DNA from: Clostridia bacterium
Lineage (GTDB): Bacteria; Bacillota_A; Clostridia; Oscillospirales; CAG-272
DNA length: 10,200 nt
Assembly: GCA_017467205.1 (NCBI GenBank)
Contig: JAFTSQ010000016.1
Span: 1 to 10,200, forward strand
Reading direction: 5' to 3'
Shown: positions 1-5,754 of the stretch, piece by piece
Position numbering within the stretch: position 1 is the first letter of the stretch
Layout of the letters: every line of letters starts with the position of its first letter
Notes under the pieces: generated by a model
The model's database searches: none
Told to the model about the DNA's origin: nothing
The model's input: the letters and a program-made list of their open reading frames with translations, nothing else
Program-made: the position numbers and the translations under genes

Positions 1-218
1 CGACCCCGCAAACTATATATAAATTTTCGGTATCGCTTTTGCGACGATTTGGATTAAGGTTCCAAATCGCGAAAATTCGTGGGCGTGAATAATTAAAGGT
101 CGGGTTTGGTGAGTGTTATTTTCACGCTAAGAATGCGGCATTTTGCCACAACAATAATTTGCTACGAATCGGGGAATGATATAAGTAACAATTTAAGGAA
201 AGCTATCGAAAAGCGCAA
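1..218. other. Intergenic stretch, no supported gene
   Basis: No open frame here has a start, a ribosome binding site and a recognisable product. Short frames open to the left edge end at bases 20-22, 55-57 and 90-92 and could only be the last few codons of a gene outside the window; none is recognisable. The stretch is AT-rich and contains the hairpin at 37-75. It ends at the terminator of the leftward operon. Confidence 0.6.
37..75. repeat. Imperfect inverted repeat (hairpin)
   Basis: The perfect 9-bp arms CGATTTGGA (45-53) and TCCAAATCG (61-69) enclose a 7-nt loop. Outside them TTTT (37-40) faces AAAA (72-75), with a short GC step and bulged bases between. No T run follows on either strand, so this is not a standard intrinsic terminator. 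Its function is unknown. Confidence 0.5.
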
Positions 219-258
219 AAAAATATGCGCGACATAAACTTATGCCGCGCATATTTTT
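219..258 (-). terminator. Intrinsic terminator of the mscS operon
   Basis: A perfect 13-bp stem, 219-231 with 246-258, pairs an A5-TATGCGCG arm with its complement. The loop can pair further (CATA/TATG). Read leftward, the stem is followed by a U run from the A tract at 217-223. It starts 7 bases past the mscS stop. The T5 at 254-258 on the other strand means it may also stop rightward transcripts. Confidence 0.85.
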
Positions 259-264
259 GTGAAA

Positions 265-1083
265 TTAATTGTTTTTAACGTGCACGTCGATTTGATTGAA
301 GGGAATCTCAATACCTTCCTTGTCAAACGCGCTCTTAACGGCTTCAAGGATGTCGTAGTTAACAGTCCAATAATCACCGCTCTTAACCCATACCCGTGTA
401 CCGATATTAATGCTGCTTGCACCGTGCTCGGAAACTCTTGCCGCAGGTGCGGGATCCTTGAGAACGAGCTCGTGCGAGTTGCAGATATCAAGAATAATCG
501 CCTTTGCGCGCTCGTAATCATCGGAGTATCCGATTGAGAAGGTGAAGTCAACTCTTCTGGTGTCCTTTTCGGAGTAGTTGACTATCGAGCCGCTCGAAAG
601 CGTTCCGTTGGGGATGTAAACGACCTTGTTATCGCCCGTGCGAAGCTTGGTGTTGGTAATGTGAATTTCCTCAACCGTTCCGGAATAACCCTGCGCCTCA
701 ATAAAATCATCGACGCGGAAGGGTCTTGTGAGAATGATAAGAACTCCTCCAGCGAGGTTGGAGAGTGCGCCGTTAACGGCAAGACCTGCACATACACCGA
801 GTGACGCGATAAGCGCGGTAAGTCCGCTCGTGTCGATTCCGAGATAGCCGATAAGACAGGTTAATACAACTATCTTAAGACCGAGCTTCAGTATGTAGGC
901 GAGAGTTTTTGTGATGGTTTTGTCAAACTTCTTCTTTTCACCGTTCTTTTCGATTTTTCTTGCGATGACGTTGATTATCTTGAAGGATATAATAAGAATG
1001 ACGAGTGCGATGATAATCTTGATTCCCGTGCTGGTAGCCCATGAGATGACAGTGTCAAGAATTTGCTGCCAATCAATTGTCAT
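265..1083 (-). CDS. mscS: MscS-family small-conductance mechanosensitive channel
   Basis: Predicted plasma-membrane channel that opens under membrane tension and releases solutes during hypo-osmotic shock. The 272-residue product is close to the 286 residues of E. coli MscS. Three hydrophobic segments are visible at about 19-40, 59-80 and 86-119. The third is the Gly/Ala-rich pore helix, with LAVNGALSNLAGGV (101-114) followed by TRPFRVDDFI, the hallmark of the family. The cytoplasmic beta domain follows (G-TVEEI, then VVYIPNG at 154-160), and the C terminus has the typical IPFNQIDVH (260-268). The ATG at 1083 is preceded by AAGGAGGA with a 7-nt gap, which fixes the start. It is the last gene of a leftward operon, 41 bases after the upstream stop with no terminator between. 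Family assignment is firm; the exact gating class is not determined. Confidence 0.95.
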   Translation of the reverse strand: MTIDWQQILDTVISWATSTGIKIIIALVILIISFKIINVIARKIEKNGEKKKFDKTITKTLAYILKLGLKIVVLTCLIGYLGIDTSGLTALIASLGVCAGLAVNGALSNLAGGVLIILTRPFRVDDFIEAQGYSGTVEEIHITNTKLRTGDNKVVYIPNGTLSSGSIVNYSEKDTRRVDFTFSIGYSDDYERAKAIILDICNSHELVLKDPAPAARVSEHGASSINIGTRVWVKSGDYWTVNYDILEAVKSAFDKEGIEIPFNQIDVHVKNN

Positions 1084-1124
1084 AATGTTTTCCTCCTTAA
1101 ATTTTTGTTATATCATTTAGCTAG

Positions 1125-1613
1125 CTAAAAGAATACCGAAACAAATGCGCGCGTAATTTCGCCCGTGTTGCGTGCATAGACCGAGAACTCGCGCATCGGG
1201 CGCTTCTGCGCCTTTAGATTAATGAAGGTTTCGCTTCCGAGCCGACCCATAACTATCCAAAATCCCGAGTCCTGCGCCATACTCCGAATCTCGTCCCCAA
1301 TGCCCTTGGAAATAGGCTCGTCGGTCTTGAAGGAAATGCGGATATCGTACTCTTCGGGCGAGTCGTTAAAGACTATGTCGATAACGCTCTTTCCGAACAC
1401 CTCAAAGAAGACACATTTGAGAATATATGCCAACCCGTGCGGCGAAATATCGATATATCCGTTCGATTTTTGCTCGTGCGAGAGAGTGAAGCATTCGGGA
1501 AAATACCTTGAAAGAAACGCCTCACACTCTTCGCTGACGCTACGGCTTTGGTAGGTCGCCGCCGTGACGAAAAACGGTCGCCTGTCGGAGAGCTTTTCGG
1601 GAGTAAGTCCCAT
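1125..1613 (-). CDS. Hypothetical protein, 162 residues, coupled to the foldase gene
   Basis: I do not recognise this protein. The chosen ATG at 1613 lies one base after the TGA of the upstream foldase gene, so translation is probably coupled by ribosome reinitiation; an upstream extension to 1697 would overlap that gene by more than 80 bases. The product has no signal peptide or membrane helix. Residues 55-120 run as a helix (SPHGLAYILKCVFFEVFG), a strand-like stretch (YDIRISFKTDEP) and a Gly-containing helix (GIGDEIRSMAQDSG). This order loosely recalls a GHKL/histidine-kinase ATPase fold, but the N-box asparagine and a clear G1 motif are missing, so any such relation would be to a degenerate, non-catalytic version. 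It ends at TAG, 41 bases before mscS. The reading frame is well supported; the function is unknown. Confidence 0.75.
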   Translation of the reverse strand: MGLTPEKLSDRRPFFVTAATYQSRSVSEECEAFLSRYFPECFTLSHEQKSNGYIDISPHGLAYILKCVFFEVFGKSVIDIVFNDSPEEYDIRISFKTDEPISKGIGDEIRSMAQDSGFWIVMGRLGSETFINLKAQKRPMREFSVYARNTGEITRAFVSVFF

Positions 1614-1614
1614 A

Positions 1615-2721
1615 TCAGTCACCAAGGATAGCCGCGCGGTCAATCGAGCCGAGCGCCGACTTAACGGCAAGCCCCTCGACGAGCGAATCAGCCGCATCGC
1701 TCATTATTCTGCCGACCTCGTTCTGAAGGTACATCTCTACTATATCGTCGTAGCACTCGGTGAAGTGCTCCTCGGTCTTGTGCGCCACGTAAACTATGCA
1801 GTAGCCCTGCTCCGACTCGCTGTTTATCTCAATAACCTCGCTGACGCCGGTCAAGGGGAGTGAGAACGCCGCCTCGGTGACCTTTGAGTAATAAAGACTG
1901 TCAAGATTATAGCGACCGACCACAATTCCGTTCATAACGTCAGAGCCTGCAAGAAGGCTGCGCTGAATTATGTAGCTTGCAACCTCCGCGTCGTTTGACA
2001 TCTTGGAAATGTCATCCTGATAGCCCTCAACCACCTCGCGCGACTTAACAGAGGAGTCAAAGAAGGCGCGGATTATTCTTACCGAATCATCACCGTAATA
2101 GAAATCCGAGATATCCTCCTCGGTGTACTTGATAGAGCCGAAGACTACGTTGTTTGAAATATTTGACTGATCAACCGTTCCGAGAAAATACTCGTCAAGC
2201 TTCTCAAGACCTACGGTGTATCTATAAAGCAGGTCCTGAACCGAGTAGTTCATACCGATGCTCGCAAGATATTCAAGATACTTTTCGTAGCTTTCATATC
2301 CTGTAACGTCTACGCCGCCGATAGTACCGCCCTCAACGCTGACGGTAACGTAGCTTTCCACGACCTCGTCAACCTCGTCGTTGTAAAGGTCTATTCCGTT
2401 CTTTTGACAGAGATGGAACACCGAATAAATCTCTGCGGCGCGGCGTGCTATCAGATCGTCTACCCTTACAATATATTCATCCTTTTTATCCCCCGACCAG
2501 ACAGAAGCGTCGCCACCGTCAACCGTCGCGTGCGTCGCAACAAAGAGCGCGCGGTAGAGCTCGTACTTTACGTCGTAGCTTTTTCCGTCGAGCGAGAGGG
2601 TCATAACGACCCGTCTTTCCTCATCCGTGCTTTCAACAGGCTCGTATTTGCTCTCCGAGCAGGAAACGAGCGAGAAGGAGAGGAATATGAGCGAGAGAAG
2701 TGCGCATAAAAATTTTTTCAT
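1615..2721 (-). CDS. PrsA/SurA-like lipoprotein foldase (parvulin-type region)
   Basis: Probable membrane-anchored extracytoplasmic chaperone or peptidyl-prolyl isomerase that helps exported proteins fold. The 368-residue product starts with MKKF and a hydrophobic signal, then the lipobox LVSC with lipidated Cys21 followed by Ser. A helical SurA_N-like region covers about 45-205, including a helix near 84-110. A parvulin-like C-terminal part covers about 213-314, where TEAAFSLPLTGVSEVIEI and GYCIVYVAHKTE match the usual 'FsL..GevSepv...GyhIi.v' pattern. Parvulin active-site residues are not clearly conserved, so it may be a chaperone only. The ATG at 2721 was chosen because AAGGA lies 5 bases upstream and the signal peptide begins there; a TTG at 2751 would add ten non-signal residues. 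It is the first gene of the leftward operon with the hypothetical gene and mscS. Confidence 0.8.
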   Translation of the reverse strand: MKKFLCALLSLIFLSFSLVSCSESKYEPVESTDEERRVVMTLSLDGKSYDVKYELYRALFVATHATVDGGDASVWSGDKKDEYIVRVDDLIARRAAEIYSVFHLCQKNGIDLYNDEVDEVVESYVTVSVEGGTIGGVDVTGYESYEKYLEYLASIGMNYSVQDLLYRYTVGLEKLDEYFLGTVDQSNISNNVVFGSIKYTEEDISDFYYGDDSVRIIRAFFDSSVKSREVVEGYQDDISKMSNDAEVASYIIQRSLLAGSDVMNGIVVGRYNLDSLYYSKVTEAAFSLPLTGVSEVIEINSESEQGYCIVYVAHKTEEHFTECYDDIVEMYLQNEVGRIMSDAADSLVEGLAVKSALGSIDRAAILGD

Positions 2722-2734
2722 ATATATCCTTATC

Positions 2735-2753
2735 TCTTGCGCCACGCGCAAGA
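2735..2753 (-). promoter_or_regulatory. Perfect hairpin in the foldase 5' leader
   Basis: An 8-bp perfect inverted repeat, TCTTGCGC and GCGCAAGA, with a 3-nt loop lies in the short untranslated leader. It sits between the promoter at 2769-2797 and the AAGGA ribosome binding site at 2727-2731, ending about 3 bases before that site. It may protect the 5' end of the mRNA or modulate ribosome access. No U run follows, so it is not a terminator. Confidence 0.5.
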
Positions 2754-2768
2754 CCTCTTTTTTGTTAA

Positions 2769-2797
2769 ATTATAGCACAGTAATATGAACAAATCAA
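2769..2797 (-). promoter_or_regulatory. Sigma-A promoter of the foldase-mscS operon
   Basis: On the minus strand TTGATT (2792-2797) is separated by 17 bases from a perfect TATAAT (2769-2774). The bases just before the -10 are TGC, which gives an extended -10. Transcription would start near 2762, about 40 bases ahead of the ATG at 2721. It diverges from the hprK promoter. Confidence 0.8.
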
Positions 2798-2847
2798 GCC
2801 GCAAACGAAAAAATCGACGTCAATGCGCGGAATTTAGAGAAAAAGGT

Positions 2848-2876
2848 TTGCATTTATCCGAATTGTGTGATAGAAT
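2848..2876 (+). promoter_or_regulatory. Sigma-A promoter of hprK
   Basis: TTGCAT (2848-2853), a 17-base spacer and TAGAAT (2871-2876), with TGA immediately before the -10 (extended -10). Transcription would start near 2883, giving a leader of about 22 bases to the ATG at 2905. Because the promoter lies inside any longer upstream reading frame, it supports the 2905 start. Confidence 0.8.
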
Positions 2877-2904
2877 AACAGTAATAAAGATTTGGAGAAA
2901 AGCT

Positions 2905-3846
2905 ATGGAAGAACAAAAGCACTCGGTTGCACTCTCAAAGGTTATTAAAGAATTTAACCTCGAAACAATATATCTTCCCGACCTGCCCGAAAACATTTTC
3001 GTGTCCTGCTCTCGCGTTAATAGACCCGGACTTCAGCTCGTCGGATTCTACGACCACTACGAGCAGGCGCGGTTGCAGGTTATAGGAAAGGTAGAGCACC
3101 TTTTCATATCGCAAATGGAGCCGGACGAAAGAGCCCGTCGCTTAGAGGACTTCTTCCGCTCGCGCCCCGTCGGCGTTATCGTGACCTCGTCAAACGATAT
3201 ACCGCCCACGGCAATAGAGGTTGCGGAGCGCTACGGAGTTCCGCTGATGAGAACGGCGTGGCGTACCTCGGAGTTTCTTGCGGCGCTTATCGCCTATCTT
3301 GATGTTCAGCTCGGCCCGAGAATCACGCGCCACGGCGTTTTGGTCGAGGTGTACGGCGAGGGTGTTCTCCTGCTTGGCGACTCGGGCGTCGGTAAGAGCG
3401 AAACGGCGATAGAGCTTGTAAAGCGCGGTCACCGCCTTATAGCCGATGACGCAGTAGAGATAAAGAGAGTATCGGCAACGACTCTTGTCGGACGTGCTCC
3501 CGACCTCATTCGTCACTACGTTGAGCTGCGCGGAATAGGCATAGTCGACGTGCGCCGCCTCTTCGGTATAGGCTCGGTCAAGGAAACCGAGAAGATAAAC
3601 CTCGTCATTAACCTTGAGAACTGGCAGGAGGGCAAGATGTACGACAGGTTTGGCCTTGATAACGAAACCGTCGACATTCTCGGAATAAAAGTCCCCTCGA
3701 TACTCCTTCCCGTAAGACCCGGCCGCAACCTCTCGGTGGTTATAGAGGTTGCCGCTATGAATAACAGGCAGAAAAGAATGGGCTATAACACAGCCGAGGA
3801 GTTCAACAAGAGGCTGATGGAGGCTATGGGCGCGGAGCTCGACTGA
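2905..3846 (+). CDS. hprK: HPr kinase/phosphorylase
   Basis: Bifunctional cytoplasmic enzyme that phosphorylates and dephosphorylates Ser46 of HPr, the PTS phosphocarrier, and so controls CcpA-mediated carbon catabolite repression in Gram-positive bacteria. The 313-residue length matches the family (about 310). The N-terminal domain covers about 1-130. The C-terminal kinase domain has the conserved RHGVLVEVYGEGV with His143, the P-loop GDSGVGKS (158-165), ADD (180-182), and the HPrK signature region around ELRGIGIVDVRRLFG (207-221). Near the end are LPVRPGRN (268-275) and the helix NNRQKRMGYNTAEEFNKRL. The ATG at 2905 has GGAG 7 bases upstream; an extension to 2785 would cross the promoter and add 40 residues foreign to the family. 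Here it has its own promoter and terminator and does not share a transcript with lgt, its partner in Bacillus. No HPr gene is in the window. Confidence 0.97.
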   Translation: MEEQKHSVALSKVIKEFNLETIYLPDLPENIFVSCSRVNRPGLQLVGFYDHYEQARLQVIGKVEHLFISQMEPDERARRLEDFFRSRPVGVIVTSSNDIPPTAIEVAERYGVPLMRTAWRTSEFLAALIAYLDVQLGPRITRHGVLVEVYGEGVLLLGDSGVGKSETAIELVKRGHRLIADDAVEIKRVSATTLVGRAPDLIRHYVELRGIGIVDVRRLFGIGSVKETEKINLVINLENWQEGKMYDRFGLDNETVDILGIKVPSILLPVRPGRNLSVVIEVAAMNNRQKRMGYNTAEEFNKRLMEAMGAELD

Positions 3847-3882
3847 TAAGAGGCGTCGCCTTTAGACAGAACAGAACAAAAT

Positions 3883-3925
3883 AAAAGAGCGGAGAAGCTG
3901 TGTCAAGCACTCCGCTCTTTTTTTG
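3883..3925 (+). terminator. Intrinsic terminator of hprK
   Basis: A 12-bp stem pairs AAAAGAGCGGAG (3883-3894) with CTCCGCTCTTTT (3910-3921), followed by a continuing T run (up to 3924). The 15-nt loop can add a GCT/AGC pairing. It lies 37 bases after the hprK stop and isolates hprK from the next gene. Confidence 0.9.
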
Positions 3926-4054
3926 CCGTAAAATCAAAACGGCATTTCCGGCTCGATTTTATTTCCTTTGCTTGTCAAAACTTGTGTTTTTCAAAGAAAA
4001 ACTGCTGAAAAAGCGCTGTTTTTAGGTAATTTTGGGTGTTGCAGAGCGAATGTA

Positions 4055-4081
4055 ATAACTCCCACGGCTCGAGCATAGAAT
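4055..4081 (+). promoter_or_regulatory. Candidate sigma-E (mother-cell) sporulation promoter
   Basis: ATA (4055-4057), a 16-base spacer and CATAGAAT (4074-4081) fit the Bacillus subtilis sigma-E pattern ATA-N16-18-CATANANT at every defined position. The predicted start of transcription near 4088 leaves about 35 bases to the ATG at 4123, with AAGGAG (4111-4116) in place. The neighbouring gene's likely role in spore-coat assembly independently predicts mother-cell expression. A match to so short a pattern could arise by chance. Confidence 0.55.
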
Positions 4082-4122
4082 TAAGCGAAAAAAGAAAAAA
4101 TGCAAGAGCGAAGGAGAATATT

Positions 4123-5676
4123 ATGGAAAAAGAGTTTACTCGTACTATATGCAAGGAAGCCGTATATCTTGACTGCAGCTGTGAGCACACGCTTCCCGAC
4201 TATCAGGGCGAGGTCAAGAAAATACTCTCGCATCAGGCGAGGGTCGTGCCGGCAGGGAAGTTTGTGAGCGGTGGCGAGGTTGAGTATGCGGGAAGTGTAA
4301 AGTTCTCGGTAACCTATCTCGATGCGGACAACAAGCTAACCTGCTCGGAATTTTCAACCGACTACGACGAAAAATTCGCGATTGACGGCGAGCGGTATAT
4401 CGACTCATCGGTTGATGCGCGGATAGCGAGCTACACAGTTCGCCCGAGCGGACCGCGCAAGTTCAGTGCGAAGGCAACGCTCGTCTGCCGTCCGACAGTT
4501 TTGGAAAAGGATGTTTTGTGTATTGCGGGAGGGGCAGTTAGCGACGGCGAGGTGGCGCAAAAGCTTGAACGCGAGATTTCCGTAAAGCGCTCAATGTGGG
4601 GCAGAGGCGGTGAGGTTGAGATCTCGGATGAGCTTGGCAGAATAGCCGACGTCACCGTTGACGACATTGAGATACTTGCCATAAGCGGCGAGGTGAAGGT
4701 GAATGAGGCGCGTGCCGCAGTGGGCGGTGTTATAGCTATTGGAACGGTTGAGCTTGTTGCAATAGTGTCGACTCCCGACCAGCCCGCCTTCGCTATCAAA
4801 AAGAGCTTTCCGTTCGAGCAGTTCATAGCGATAGACGAGGCACAGACGGATATGAGCGCCACGGCAGGTGGCGAGATTTCCTCGACTGCGAGCACCTTGA
4901 ATGTTGAGGAGGACGGGACTGTATCTGTCGGTGTCAGCGCCATCGTTGAGTACACCGCGCGCGTTGACTCAAATTATCCCTTCACCGTGGTAAAGGACGC
5001 ATACCTAACCACAGCTCAAACCGAAAACTCGTATACCGATTTCGCTTACGAGCACTTTGTTGCCAATAAGTATGCCCCCGTGTCGCTTTCTGCTGAGGCA
5101 TCTTTAATCGACGCAGGCTGCGAAGAAGCGCATAGCATAGTCACCTCGGCGCATACTGTAAAGATAACCGAGCTCACTACTCATTACGACCGAGTATCAA
5201 TTGTTGGTGAGGTTGGCTTTAGTGGCGTGGCGTGTCAAATTAACGAGGATGGAAATGTTGGATATTGTAACTATAAGTTTACATCTCCGTTCTCTGAAAG
5301 CATAAAGCTTGACACACCCGTGCCCGAAGGTGCGAGGGTAGAGTGCTCTCTCTCGGGTGCGAGTTCATCCGTTACTCTTGACGCTACCGATGTATTCGGC
5401 AAATGCGAGGCATCCCTTTGCATATCCGTAAGCGCGGATTTCGTTGAACGGGTCCTCTCTTCCTCCGAAAAAGTGGGGGATATCGCCGATGCGCCGAACG
5501 GCGCTGTGGTGACCGTTTGCTTCCCTGATGATGGCGATACTTTATGGGATATAGCTAAGAGATACCACACCACCGTGCGCGATATAGCCGTCAACAATTC
5601 CTTAACCGAGGAAACCGTTGCTTCGGCATCTTCACAAAAGGGGCTTCGCGGTATTAAAAAGCTGCTGGTTATGTAA
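4123..5676 (+). CDS. SipL-like spore-coat morphogenesis protein (DUF3794/SPOCS + LysM)
   Basis: Likely localises to the forespore surface. In Clostridioides difficile SipL, the best studied relative, the LysM domain binds the ATPase SpoIVA to drive coat assembly. The 517-residue product has repeated beta-rich regions of the SPOCS type: the first about 25-125 (starting LPDYQGEVKKILS, with G-V-F-V-Y strands), the second about 170-290 and the third about 340-440. A C-terminal LysM covers about 467-513, with GDTLWDIAKRYHTTVRDI (471-488), the NN-L turn, and LRGIKKLLVM closing it as 'kLLi' does in LysM. There is no signal peptide or membrane helix, fitting a cytosolic mother-cell protein. The ATG at 4123 follows AAGGAG by 6 bases; a TTG at 4036 lies upstream of the proposed promoter and is unlikely. 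It is flanked by terminators, so it is probably monocistronic. The domain assignment is firm; orthology to SipL is inferred. Confidence 0.88.
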   Translation: MEKEFTRTICKEAVYLDCSCEHTLPDYQGEVKKILSHQARVVPAGKFVSGGEVEYAGSVKFSVTYLDADNKLTCSEFSTDYDEKFAIDGERYIDSSVDARIASYTVRPSGPRKFSAKATLVCRPTVLEKDVLCIAGGAVSDGEVAQKLEREISVKRSMWGRGGEVEISDELGRIADVTVDDIEILAISGEVKVNEARAAVGGVIAIGTVELVAIVSTPDQPAFAIKKSFPFEQFIAIDEAQTDMSATAGGEISSTASTLNVEEDGTVSVGVSAIVEYTARVDSNYPFTVVKDAYLTTAQTENSYTDFAYEHFVANKYAPVSLSAEASLIDAGCEEAHSIVTSAHTVKITELTTHYDRVSIVGEVGFSGVACQINEDGNVGYCNYKFTSPFSESIKLDTPVPEGARVECSLSGASSSVTLDATDVFGKCEASLCISVSADFVERVLSSSEKVGDIADAPNGAVVTVCFPDDGDTLWDIAKRYHTTVRDIAVNNSLTEETVASASSQKGLRGIKKLLVM

Positions 5677-5688
5677 AAATGTGAAAAG

Positions 5689-5725
5689 AAATAGCGAGGT
5701 ACAGAAATCCATACCTCGCTATTTT
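5689..5725. terminator. Bidirectional terminator between sipL-like gene and polA
   Basis: A perfect 13-bp stem pairs AAATAGCGAGGTA (5689-5701) with TACCTCGCTATTT (5712-5724) around a 10-nt loop. A T-rich run follows on the plus strand (TTTTG then TTTT). The AAAAG-AAA stretch before the stem gives a U-rich tail on the minus strand. It lies between two convergent genes (stops at 5676 and 5755) and can serve both. Confidence 0.88.
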
Positions 5726-5754
5726 GTTTTCGTTTATGCCTAAATACGTCAGCC

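Noticed and set aside
1118..1127. The palindrome TAGCTAGCTA between the hypothetical gene and mscS.
   Set aside because: It is short, overlaps the TAG stop, is not followed by a T run and is likely chance.
2785..2904. A 40-codon N-terminal extension of hprK.
   Set aside because: It would cross the hprK promoter, lacks an RBS at its start, and makes the protein longer than the family norm. The ATG at 2905 has a good RBS.
4431..4955. A 174-codon minus-strand ORF inside the sipL-like gene.
   Set aside because: It is antisense to a well-supported coding region. Its Ser/Thr-rich composition is the usual shadow of the opposite frame, and it has no RBS.
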